64,000 nt of DNA, taken from Asticcacaulis sp. AC402. Lineage in GTDB: Bacteria; Pseudomonadota; Alphaproteobacteria; Caulobacterales; Caulobacteraceae. The stretch lies in contig NZ_AWGC01000038.1 in the NCBI RefSeq assembly GCF_000495835.1, positions 1-64,000 of the forward strand, read 5' to 3'. The translations under genes were made by a program, and so were the position numbers. The stretch's first letter is position 1; each line of letters starts with the position of its first letter. The notes beneath the pieces are model-generated. The model was not told the origin of the DNA, searched no databases, and was given only the letters and a program-made list of their open reading frames with translations. Of the stretch, positions 17,981 to 26,294 are shown piece after piece.

Positions 17981-20900
17981 TCACCATACGATGTGATCAA
18001 GAATATCGATCCTATCAGCGTCCAACACAGTGATTCTGTGCCCCCTACCCAGATTGATTACCACGTCACCTCCCGCCTGAACGACCCAGCTTCCTTCAGA
18101 TACGCCGTTAGTATAAGCATGAATGTCGATCTTGTCGTTCTGCTCAGCGTTGAAATCGACGATGATATCCCGTCCACTGGCTTTAGCGAACAGAAACAGG
18201 TCCGCACCAAGACCTCCCGTCAATCGATCCCACCCACCCCCGCCATTCAACACGTTGTTGCCATTATTTCCAACAATTACGTTCCCGATACCGTTGCCCG
18301 TCGCGTCAATACTAGCAGTACCCGTGAGAGTCAGATCCTCGACAAAGCCACCCAGAAGGAAGCTTATGGAAGATTCAACCAGATCACGCCCGCCTCCTGC
18401 GTCTTCCACAATTTGATCTTCGGGTAGGTCGACAACATAGGTATCATTACCTGTCCCGCCCATTAACCGGTCTGCACCCTGCCCGCCGTCCAGGCGATCA
18501 TGGCCGGCCCACCCCATCAAATGGTTGCTATTGCCATTACCTGTCAACAGGTTGGCGAGACTGTTTCCGCTACCGTCTATGGAGTCGCTGCCGCCGAGAG
18601 TCAGGACTTCAACTTGGAGTCCAGTCAGCTCAAAATTTACATCCGAAAGGACATGATCATGGCCTTCGCCGGCGACTTCCACGACCACATCGTCGGCATC
18701 ATCGACAGAGTAAGTGTCATCGCCGGCGCCCCCTGCCAGAGTGTCTGCGCCAGCCCCACCTGAAAGTACGTCTTTGCCCCCCCCCGCCGCCAGGAGATTA
18801 TGGCCCGAGTTACCTGTCAAACGGTTTCCGAGGGTGTTGCCTGTCGCATCAATGTCTGCAGATCCCGTCAGAAACAGGTCTTCGACAACGCGGTTGGCCA
18901 GCGAATAGCTTATCGAAGCGTAAACCAGATCCCGCCCTTCCCCGGCCAGTTCTATGACAAGATCACCTGACGAGTCGATATGATAGGTATCATCGCCAAC
19001 CCCGCCGATAAGGGTGTCGGTACCAGCGCCACCGTCCAGAACATTGCCTGCGGAGTTCCCGCGCAGGCCGTTGTTATGGACGTTGCCAGTCCCGCTGATG
19101 GCCGCCGTGCCAGTTAGCTCCAGATTTTCAACATAGGCGGTCAAGCTAAAGCTGACAGAAGCACGGACCACATCATATCCTGCTTCCTCGGCTTCGATGA
19201 TTTTGTCTCCAGTAGCGTCAACGACGTAGGTGTCATCACCGAGCCGACCAGTAAGCGTGTCGCTGCCACCGCTACCGTCGATAAGATTATCTCCGTCATT
19301 ACCTTTAATGGCGTTGCCAAGGTTGTTACCGCCGCCGTTCAGATCTTCGCTTCCCAGCAGGATCAAGTTTTCAACGTTTGCGAACAGCGTTAGGCTGATA
19401 TTGGACGAGATCTGGTCCGTCCCGCGTCCTGCACTCTCCACGACCTGATCACCAAGCGACTCGACTGTGAAGCTGTCATTGCCGGCACCGCCCGCCATTG
19501 CATCGTGGCCATCGCCACCTTCGACGGAATCATTGCCAAATCCGGCATCGATGATATCGTCGCCTGCACCTCCCGTCAGCCAATCAGCCCCGTCGTTGCC
19601 CACGATAGAGTCGTCACCGGCACCCCCAAGCATCTGGTCACCGCCACCGCCGCCCGTCAGCATGTCGGCGCCAGCATTGCCATCTAGAATTACACTGCCA
19701 TCGTTGACATAGAACTCGACACTGAGGGTGTCGTTGCCTTCGCCACCCGACACATAGGTATAGGTGGGGAAAAACGGGACTCCGGAGCTCGAACCGAACG
19801 AAGTCAGCCGGTCGTTTCCGTCTTCCCCATAAAGGTTACCGCCCGCGAAAACGAAGTCATTGCCTTGACCGCCATAGACCGTGTCGAATTTGCCGCCGAA
19901 CACGGAGTCGTCGCCGTCATCACCATAGATAACATCAGACCCGCCAAGGTTTGATAATGAGCTTACATAATCGCCGTAAAGCGTATCATTGCCGCTGCCC
20001 CCGTGGAGCGTATCATTCCCATCTCGTCCGAAAATGATGTCGTTTCCATCCTCACCGGACAGTTTATTGGCACCTGAATTACCGTCCAGACTGTTGTTCA
20101 ACGCGTTCCCTGAGCCGTCTAAGTTGGCCACTCCCGAAAGCGTCAAGCCTTCGAAAGCGTCTTCAAGGACATGGCTGTAGGACACAATCACCGTATCCTT
20201 TCCCTCTCCGGGAAGCTCGATCAGCACGTCATCGGCGACATCGTACACGTAAGTGTCATCACCGAGGCCGCCTGTCAGGGTATCAGCGCCGCCAGCACCA
20301 TCGAGCCGGTCATTTCCGTCAAGCCCGATCAGTCGGTTGTCGCCAGCGTTTCCCGTAAGGTTGTTGTTTGCGCTATTGCCCGTGGCCTCCAGATCGGAAT
20401 CTCCGGTGAGTAACAGGTGCTCCAAGTGTGGTGTCAGGATGAAGCTTATGGCTGATTCGACCAGGTCGCCGCCGCCATCTGCCACCTCGATGACAACGTC
20501 ACCCGCGCTGTCGACGACGTAGCTGTCATTACCTTTCCGACCGGTGAGTGTGTCATTGCCCAGTCCCCCGTCGAACCGGTTGGCTGCACTGCTGCCGCTG
20601 AGGGAATCACCGAAGGCTGACCCGATAATCTGTTCGATCTGGAAAACAATGTCCGTTCCGGAGCCAACCGTATTCTGAGCCAGGGAATTTGACAGATTGA
20701 CAGTGACTCCGCTTGCAGCATCGGCATAGCTGACAATATCGGCATTACCGCCTTGGCCATAAAGTGTGTCGTTGCCGGCGCCGCCCATCAGGAAATCGTT
20801 GGCGGTTCCGCCGGAAACAAAGTCATCCCCTTCACCACCGATGAGGGTACCGTTTCCCGAACCGCCACTTATCGAATCGTTGCCGGCTTCGCCGTCGTAA

Positions 20901-21343
20901 TATTGCCAGAAATGTCCCCCGGAAATGGAATCGTTTCCGGCTCCACCCCAAGCGTAGCCTGTGATTTCGCCGATTACATCATCACCATCACCAGCGTAGA
21001 CATAGTCGGCACCATATCCGCCATTGAGAGAATCATTCCCGGCACCGCCATAAATTTCATCCTGACCAGCCTCTCCCAGCAGGGTATCGGCACCGGCTCC
21101 GCCGCTGAGGCTATCTCTGCCGTCACCTCCGGAGAGGCTATCATTGCCGTCTTCACCGCTAAGATCGTCGCTCTCAGTTCCTCCGACATAGGTGTCGTCG
21201 CCTGGCCCACCGGTGTAGACGGCTTGTCGCAGGTTGAAAACGGCTTGCGACTGGCTTTCATCCACAGGCGACAGGGGCGCAACGGCTTCCAGCAACACAG
21301 CGATTGCTGATTTTCCATTTTTAGTGCCGGATGGTTTGACCAT
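17981..21343 (-). CDS. RTX (hemolysin-type calcium-binding repeat) protein, probably secreted by a type I system
   Basis: The start at 21343 is chosen over a longer frame because AGGGGGAG lies just upstream of the ATG; this gives 1120 residues. After ~45 residues come many nonapeptides of the GGxGxDxLx type, which bind calcium in a parallel beta-roll. From about residue 250 there are seven modules of ~80-90 residues, each with a G[DN]D[ST]Y-like opening, a V.E..G.D.V..S segment and L.L.G...-GNxLxN. The C-terminus (IIVDFN...DKIDIHAY ... DILDHIVW) looks like a non-cleaved type I export signal. No ABC exporter or membrane-fusion gene is nearby. Likely an adhesin or surface-layer-like protein rather than a toxin; no catalytic domain is visible. 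Confidence 0.88.
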   Translation of the reverse strand: MVKPSGTKNGKSAIAVLLEAVAPLSPVDESQSQAVFNLRQAVYTGGPGDDTYVGGTESDDLSGEDGNDSLSGGDGRDSLSGGAGADTLLGEAGQDEIYGGAGNDSLNGGYGADYVYAGDGDDVIGEITGYAWGGAGNDSISGGHFWQYYDGEAGNDSISGGSGNGTLIGGEGDDFVSGGTANDFLMGGAGNDTLYGQGGNADIVSYADAASGVTVNLSNSLAQNTVGSGTDIVFQIEQIIGSAFGDSLSGSSAANRFDGGLGNDTLTGRKGNDSYVVDSAGDVVIEVADGGGDLVESAISFILTPHLEHLLLTGDSDLEATGNSANNNLTGNAGDNRLIGLDGNDRLDGAGGADTLTGGLGDDTYVYDVADDVLIELPGEGKDTVIVSYSHVLEDAFEGLTLSGVANLDGSGNALNNSLDGNSGANKLSGEDGNDIIFGRDGNDTLHGGSGNDTLYGDYVSSLSNLGGSDVIYGDDGDDSVFGGKFDTVYGGQGNDFVFAGGNLYGEDGNDRLTSFGSSSGVPFFPTYTYVSGGEGNDTLSVEFYVNDGSVILDGNAGADMLTGGGGGDQMLGGAGDDSIVGNDGADWLTGGAGDDIIDAGFGNDSVEGGDGHDAMAGGAGNDSFTVESLGDQVVESAGRGTDQISSNISLTLFANVENLILLGSEDLNGGGNNLGNAIKGNDGDNLIDGSGGSDTLTGRLGDDTYVVDATGDKIIEAEEAGYDVVRASVSFSLTAYVENLELTGTAAISGTGNVHNNGLRGNSAGNVLDGGAGTDTLIGGVGDDTYHIDSSGDLVIELAGEGRDLVYASISYSLANRVVEDLFLTGSADIDATGNTLGNRLTGNSGHNLLAAGGGKDVLSGGAGADTLAGGAGDDTYSVDDADDVVVEVAGEGHDHVLSDVNFELTGLQVEVLTLGGSDSIDGSGNSLANLLTGNGNSNHLMGWAGHDRLDGGQGADRLMGGTGNDTYVVDLPEDQIVEDAGGGRDLVESSISFLLGGFVEDLTLTGTASIDATGNGIGNVIVGNNGNNVLNGGGGWDRLTGGLGADLFLFAKASGRDIIVDFNAEQNDKIDIHAYTNGVSEGSWVVQAGGDVVINLGRGHRITVLDADRIDILDHIVW

Positions 21344-21467
21344 GTACTCCCCCTGATTTCTGGCCCCTATCGTAACCAAGCCCGCACGTTCCGCAATCTC
21401 TTTGTGATCGCCATAGTCTACGTCAGAAATTAATTCTGCAATTAGTAAAGCGTCCATAAAAACCGCG

Positions 21468-22062
21468 GACACCCTGACCGCCCAGGCGAACAAGCTGAGC
21501 CTTTCGGGTTTCAATGAGGAGACGCATATGCAGCGGACGCGGTCGGCGCGAACGCGATGGCTGGCCAAATCGACAGGCAAGCGAAGCATGGCACCAGAGG
21601 CGCTGCCGATGTCCCGGTCTGGTGCTAAACGGCCGACGTCCGAGCCGGATTATGGCGCGCGGGCGGTGAAGGCTTTGGCGCGTCTGATGGACTATGGCTC
21701 GGAGCGCGTGCGGCTGGGGGCGGCAAAAGCCATATTGCGGACGTGGGCGGGGTCATCGAAGCGCCGCGCCGCGGCGGTGGATGAACCCTGTTCGATCCCG
21801 GTTGTTAAGTACATCCAACCTGACCAGACACCGCCGCCTGGGGAATTTGACGATGACACGCGCGGGCGCCATGAGGCACCGAGCGGTGACGAGGGGGGCG
21901 CGTGAAGGCGTGTCGGACAGTGTTGTGGTTGTTGGAAATTCTGCACTTAATAGGCTGTCACCGTAATTCGAGGTAGACATTGGCGGCCGATAGGGTTCGA
22001 TACCGGCGCCGTAATCGAGTGTGACCCCTTTGAGGGGGCGGGTTCCATAATCAAGTACAACA
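21468..22062 (+). repeat. Right copy of ~590-bp direct repeat flanking the RTX gene
   Basis: Direct repeat of 17331-17912, beginning GGACACCCTGACCG and ending TCAAGTACAACA. It lies just upstream of the RTX start, so the RTX promoter must be within or close to its edge. Confidence 0.85.
21528..21905 (+). CDS. Small basic protein, duplicated on both sides of the RTX gene (right copy)
   Basis: Paralogue of the 17391 gene: 125 residues, same length, same HEAT-like core and same acidic Pro-rich tail. A GAGGAG site precedes the ATG. It is divergent from the RTX gene, whose start is 184 bases away. Function unknown; the repeated association with the RTX gene may be causal or only a result of duplication. 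Confidence 0.6.
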   Translation: MQRTRSARTRWLAKSTGKRSMAPEALPMSRSGAKRPTSEPDYGARAVKALARLMDYGSERVRLGAAKAILRTWAGSSKRRAAAVDEPCSIPVVKYIQPDQTPPPGEFDDDTRGRHEAPSGDEGGA

Positions 22063-22185
22063 GGCGACCTTGCTTGGGTTGATTTATGGAGATTCGGTAT
22101 GGGCCAGGCGGAGCGCCAAAAAAATACCGAAAATTGAGCCGATGCGAGTGATGAGCCGTTACGCGAAGCTCTCACAATACAAGTA

Positions 22186-23502
22186 CTACTGAATAAGTCG
22201 CGCTCCGCGAGCGGACGCTGCCCCGCTGCTTTTGGCATACTTATTTGGCTCTACAAATATCTGATTATAGCCGTGAAGGTCTATCTTGTTTGCGACAATA
22301 CCGAAATTTTTCCAATAGAGGGGTTGCTCTCCAGAACCAGTACCCACTCGTTCCCACCACATTAAAACGTCGTCCTGCGGAGCATATATTATCCCGTCTA
22401 CGTTACTCTTCGATCCGTCTCTTAAACTTGATTTTATTACGTGACTATTGCGAGAGCCTGACCTATCGATTAGCAGAAAATTTTCTGTTTCTCCATTAGT
22501 TGGCGCTGTCAATGTCATTAAACCAGCCGACAATATAGATACAGGACCGGCACCCGGCTGCATAATAATTGTAACGCCTTGCGCGTCTATTCCAGCCGAG
22601 GAGGTCAATGAAACTCCACCCCCCTCCACAAAGTATACGCCCGGTTCTAGCTTTAAGCGCATAGAGGAACTGACGCTAAATCCTTTGCAGTATCTACCTG
22701 GTTTGGCTTTCAATTCGCCGCCAGAGGAGACGAAAGAAGGCGTAGTACAAATGCCAGATACTAGAGGAAATTTCTTATCTACAAATGGATCAGGCACTCT
22801 CTCTTTGCATTTGGCGTCTGGAGCAGGGGTCAACGTGGCCGACAGCCCTGTTACGCCCCCAAAATTGCAAACTCGTTGAAAGGCATAGCCGGAACTTTCC
22901 TTCACTTTTATAGCAAGAGCGGAACTTGAATTAACGTGAACGCTACATTTGGTAGCGGAAAATCCAGGACCACTATACAATAGCGGGCCTCTTTTATTGT
23001 TGAGTGTAAGTGAGCTAGCAGATAAAGGATCAAGAGCTAGGATGCAAGGGATCACGGGAACGTCGAAATAGGCTGCCGACGATTCCACATTTATATCGTT
23101 TTCTTTGATGTCGAGAAGGGATAAAAAGAAGCTTGATGGCTCAATTATTACGCTTCCATCCACGCGCATGTTTGACGCATCATGTGTAAAGGTCGGTGAC
23201 GCGATTTTGTATTTTGCTACTTTGGTATTGGAAGAAAAACTCGACTTTGCGGCGCCAAGCTTAGCCGCATCTGTACCAGTATTTCCCGCAGCAGCCAGAA
23301 CCGCTGCATCCAGCGCTTGCTGTATATCAAATTTTCGGTTCAGAGAGTTAGATAAGTCTATAGCAACCCCGACGGCAGCAATTACAATAGGTGCGCTTAG
23401 TGCGTATATAATCGCGGAGCTAGCGGATGTACTTTTGACGAAATGCCAAATCGACATTATTCGTTTTGACGACATCTTGAATACGTCTGTTTCTCTATCC
23501 AA
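22186..23502 (-). CDS. TadG-like pilus-assembly/surface protein in an AT-rich patch
   Basis: 438 residues with a TTG start preceded by AAGGAG. Residues ~20-50 form one N-terminal membrane helix (SSAIIYALSAPIVIAAVGVAI) followed by DLSNSLNRKFDIQQALDAAVLAAA. This is the hallmark of the TadE/TadG (Flp pilus) family, in which a long periplasmic part follows the helix. The rest includes a Cys-containing beta-rich region. There are no other tad genes nearby. G+C is visibly lower than in neighbours (mid-40s by eye) and codon choice is different, so it was probably acquired. Confidence 0.65.
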   Translation of the reverse strand: MDRETDVFKMSSKRIMSIWHFVKSTSASSAIIYALSAPIVIAAVGVAIDLSNSLNRKFDIQQALDAAVLAAAGNTGTDAAKLGAAKSSFSSNTKVAKYKIASPTFTHDASNMRVDGSVIIEPSSFFLSLLDIKENDINVESSAAYFDVPVIPCILALDPLSASSLTLNNKRGPLLYSGPGFSATKCSVHVNSSSALAIKVKESSGYAFQRVCNFGGVTGLSATLTPAPDAKCKERVPDPFVDKKFPLVSGICTTPSFVSSGGELKAKPGRYCKGFSVSSSMRLKLEPGVYFVEGGGVSLTSSAGIDAQGVTIIMQPGAGPVSILSAGLMTLTAPTNGETENFLLIDRSGSRNSHVIKSSLRDGSKSNVDGIIYAPQDDVLMWWERVGTGSGEQPLYWKNFGIVANKIDLHGYNQIFVEPNKYAKSSGAASARGARLIQ

Positions 23503-24062
23503 TAATTAACTCCTTGTAGAAAAATCAAGGGATAGGCGCTCTCCGCGCAAAAAATAGCCATCTTCGCGCCTACTTCTTATAAAAAGCTTGCGAAGTTGAT
23601 TCAGGGGGAACGACCTGAAGACACATCGGGCGGCTATCTCAATTATCTAAACACCCTGCAAAACTCGTACTGAACAGGTGAGGCTGGACGATTACTTACA
23701 ACGCCTGCCGACTTTCCAACTTAAAGGTAAAAATTCGGTAACCCTACGGCTGGGCCCGCCTTGCGACGGCATTTGACTCTTCGTTACCTGCAGTCTTCTG
23801 TGTAGTCCTGGGACGGGTCTTGGGACTGGTTGCAAAGGACGGTCTATGTCGAAGGTCGAAAAGGGTCTGGAAAAGCAGCCGGAGTCATTTATCGTCACTG
23901 GGCGTTTCTCCATATGGGAATAGGCGCGATGTAGGGCCTGCCCGAGGTTTTAAACCTGGCATGCGCCGTCCATGACGTTATTGGCGACGATCAGACGCTT
24001 CTGCCGCCGCTGGATGGGTTCATCGCTGTGCTGGCCCGGACGGTTGAAATGGCCGGATGAGA
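23503..24062. other. 560-base gap with a possible gene remnant
   Basis: No complete gene is seen. AT-rich at its left side, then GC-rich. On the plus strand, 23938-24060 encodes about 40 coding-like residues (GLPEVLNLACAVHDVIGD onward, ending LARTVEMAG and a stop) with an in-frame stop just before them. This may be the 3' end of a lost gene. The change of base composition may mark the border of acquired DNA. Confidence 0.3.
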
Positions 24063-25100
24063 TTAAGGCTTGCCCGACAGGGCCGGCGAGTCGGGAATGA
24101 GCGCGCCGAGGATGGGGCGATTCCAATCGTCGTTTGCGAAATCCCAGACGATGAAGTCGCTCGAAAACTGCCAGTAGGTCCAGGCAAAGCCGCGTTTCTC
24201 GGCGGCGCGGGTGACGGCGTCCGTCCAGACGATACGGCTTTCCAGGGGCGCCTTGTCATAGGCGCCGAACTCGCCCAGCAGGATCGGGCGCTTGTTGGCG
24301 TCCGACCAGGCCTTGACCGCGTCGAAATCGGCGTCGATCTGGGCCCGCTGGGCGTCACTACCCCAGGTCAGGCCTTTCAAAGCGGTGATTTCCGGTGGCG
24401 CCCACGACGCGCCCTGGTGGGTGAAGTTGAAAGGATCGTAGTAGTGGAAGGTCGCGATCAGGTGGAGGTCATTGTCCGGCAGCTTCAGGTCCTTGAGGGT
24501 GTTGCGCGAGTTCCATTGCGTGCCGCCCAGGATGACATTGCGCTGCGGGTTGGTGGCGCGAATGACCGCGAGTACCTTCGGGAACAGGGCGTTCCAGGTG
24601 GCGGCGTCCAGCTTGTCGTGCGGTTCGTTGAGAATCTCGAAGATTACGCGGTTTGAGCGGTCCTGGTAGCGCGGGGCGATCTGGCGCCATACGGCGGTCA
24701 GCTTGGTTTCGCAGACGGCGGCGTCCCTGGAGCAGTCGGTAAAATCATGTTCGTCGAGGATGACGTTGAGGTCGTGTTTCAACGCGGTGTCGACGACCCA
24801 GTCGAGTTTCTTGAGCCAGGTTTCGCTGATCTGGTTCTGGGCGTCCATGTGCGGGAAGGTGAACAGCACGACGCGGACGGTGGAGAAGCCGGCGTCCTTG
24901 ATGGCCTTGAAGTGGCGGTCTTCGTAATTGCCTTTACCGCCGTCCTGCCAGTAGGGATCGTAGCCAATGATGTTGACGCCGCGGCCCATCCGGGTGGTCT
25001 GATCTTCGGCGGAGATGGGTGTGAAACTGCCTGCCGTGGCGGGGCCCGCCAACAGGCCCAGCACCATCAATGCGGCCAATATCAAACGCAACATAATCAT
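24063..25100 (-). CDS. Exported GH5-family glycoside hydrolase (cellulase-like)
   Basis: 345 residues with a signal peptide (MIMLRLILAALMVLGLLAGP, cut near AxA at 21-23). The GH5 barrel has the acid/base Glu159 in FEILNEPH and the nucleophile Glu277 in LLGEFGAY, plus conserved HDF and TFHYYDPF segments. It would cut beta-linked glucans or mannans in the periplasm or outside; the substrate cannot be fixed. It sits downstream of lpxK by 50 bases on the same strand but has no functional link to LPS genes. It may work with the PL11 lyase at 44715 in plant polysaccharide use. Confidence 0.85.
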   Translation of the reverse strand: MIMLRLILAALMVLGLLAGPATAGSFTPISAEDQTTRMGRGVNIIGYDPYWQDGGKGNYEDRHFKAIKDAGFSTVRVVLFTFPHMDAQNQISETWLKKLDWVVDTALKHDLNVILDEHDFTDCSRDAAVCETKLTAVWRQIAPRYQDRSNRVIFEILNEPHDKLDAATWNALFPKVLAVIRATNPQRNVILGGTQWNSRNTLKDLKLPDNDLHLIATFHYYDPFNFTHQGASWAPPEITALKGLTWGSDAQRAQIDADFDAVKAWSDANKRPILLGEFGAYDKAPLESRIVWTDAVTRAAEKRGFAWTYWQFSSDFIVWDFANDDWNRPILGALIPDSPALSGKP

Positions 25101-25150
25101 CTCCCGACACTATCATTTTGCCGCAAGCCTATCGGCTCAAGATCAGGAAT

Positions 25151-26146
25151 TCAAGCGCTCAGGTGTTGTGTTACAACGGCGGCAAAACCGGATTCGTCTT
25201 CGAAGCCGGCTCGGATGGGAAGGTAGGTGACCTGATCCCGCCAGGACGGACTAAGCCGAATCCAATCCTTCTCTGTGGTGATCAGTCGGGCGTTCAACCG
25301 CGAAGCTTCGGATTGCAAGGCCTCCAGTTGGCCGTCGCTGAAGGGCTCGTGGTCGCCGAAGGCCGTCATTCCGGCAAGGTCGCAGCCCAGATTGCGCAGG
25401 GTCGCCTCGAACTTCCACGGTTTGGCGATGCCGGCAAAGGCGAGGAGCGGGCCGTCGATCGCCGGTTTTTGCGCCGTCAGGCGGGCGACGAAGACGGGTT
25501 TGTCCGCGAACAGGGCCAGCAGGTCGGGCGCGGGTATGAAATCGTCCGGCATCCACAGGACGACCAGGTCGGCGCGAGCCAGGCCCTGGGCCAGGGGCTC
25601 GCGCAGGGGGCCGTAGGGGCAGATGCCGCCGTCGCCGAACGGCCAGGCGCCATCGCGCGTGTCGCCATCGACCACCAGGATATGAACATCCTTGGCTATG
25701 GTCAGGTTTTGATGGGCATCGTCGACCACGACGGTGGTGGCGTCGGTGGCTTCGATGGCGCGCAGGGCTGCGGCACGGTCGCGGGCAATCCAGAAGGTGT
25801 GGCGTTGCGCCAGCATCAGGGGCTCGTCCCCGACCTGGGCTGCGTCATGGGTTTGCGGGTTGACCAGGACGGGCCCGGGGAGGCTGCCGCCATGGCCGCG
25901 CGACAGGCCGACGGCCGTGTTGAGCCGGCGCAGGATCTCGTCGGCGACGGGCGTTTTGCCGGAACCGCCGAGCGTGACATTGCCGATGCTGATGACTTTG
26001 AGCGACGAGCGGTAGGGTTTGGCGTTTGAGGCTTTGCTGGCATTGACCGCCAGCCACAGGCGCGACAGCGGCCATAGCGCCGGGCGCCACCATGGCGCGC
26101 CCTGGGCGTTTTTGCGGTACCACCAGTCGGGGGTTTTGATCGCCAT
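25151..26146 (-). CDS. lpxK: Tetraacyldisaccharide 4'-kinase
   Basis: Adds the 4' phosphate to the lipid A precursor at the inner membrane. The 331-residue protein has the P-loop GGSGKTP at about 60-66, an N-terminal hydrophobic segment (residues ~20-35), the VVDDAHQN block and the C-terminal TTEKDWIRL motif of LpxK. It follows waaA after a 134-base gap filled by an inverted repeat. Part of the conserved alphaproteobacterial LPS gene row. Confidence 0.93.
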   Translation of the reverse strand: MAIKTPDWWYRKNAQGAPWWRPALWPLSRLWLAVNASKASNAKPYRSSLKVISIGNVTLGGSGKTPVADEILRRLNTAVGLSRGHGGSLPGPVLVNPQTHDAAQVGDEPLMLAQRHTFWIARDRAAALRAIEATDATTVVVDDAHQNLTIAKDVHILVVDGDTRDGAWPFGDGGICPYGPLREPLAQGLARADLVVLWMPDDFIPAPDLLALFADKPVFVARLTAQKPAIDGPLLAFAGIAKPWKFEATLRNLGCDLAGMTAFGDHEPFSDGQLEALQSEASRLNARLITTEKDWIRLSPSWRDQVTYLPIRAGFEDESGFAAVVTQHLSA

Positions 26147-26174
26147 GCGTCAGGTTCGGCCGAGAAAAAGGTTT

Positions 26175-26294
26175 GGAACCGCGAATGAACGCGAATGAAC
26201 GCGAATAAAACTTCGACTTATCGCAAAGTATGCCCTCTTAAGGGCCGCCTTCGGCGGCGAATATTCGCGTTCATTCGCGTTCATTCGCGGTTCC
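26175..26294. repeat. Perfect 33-bp inverted repeat pair between lpxK and waaA
   Basis: Bases 26175-26207 recur as exact reverse complement at 26262-26294. The arms contain reiterated GCGAATGAAC words. The right arm runs into the 3' end of waaA and supplies its last codons (..GNRE stop). The spacer contains a smaller GCCGCCTTCGGCGGC stem. It could act as a terminator or processing site in the LPS transcript. Confidence 0.85.

Noticed and set aside
17981-21343. CRISPR-like periodicity
   Set aside because: The repeats encode glycine/aspartate RTX motifs; no identical direct repeats with unique spacers and no cas genes.
21344-21589. 82 extra N-terminal codons for the RTX protein
   Set aside because: They run into the direct repeat and lack a ribosome site; the ATG at 21343 has AGGGGGAG.
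21753-22238. 161-codon minus-strand frame across the right RTX repeat
   Set aside because: Antisense to the conserved small gene and without family features.
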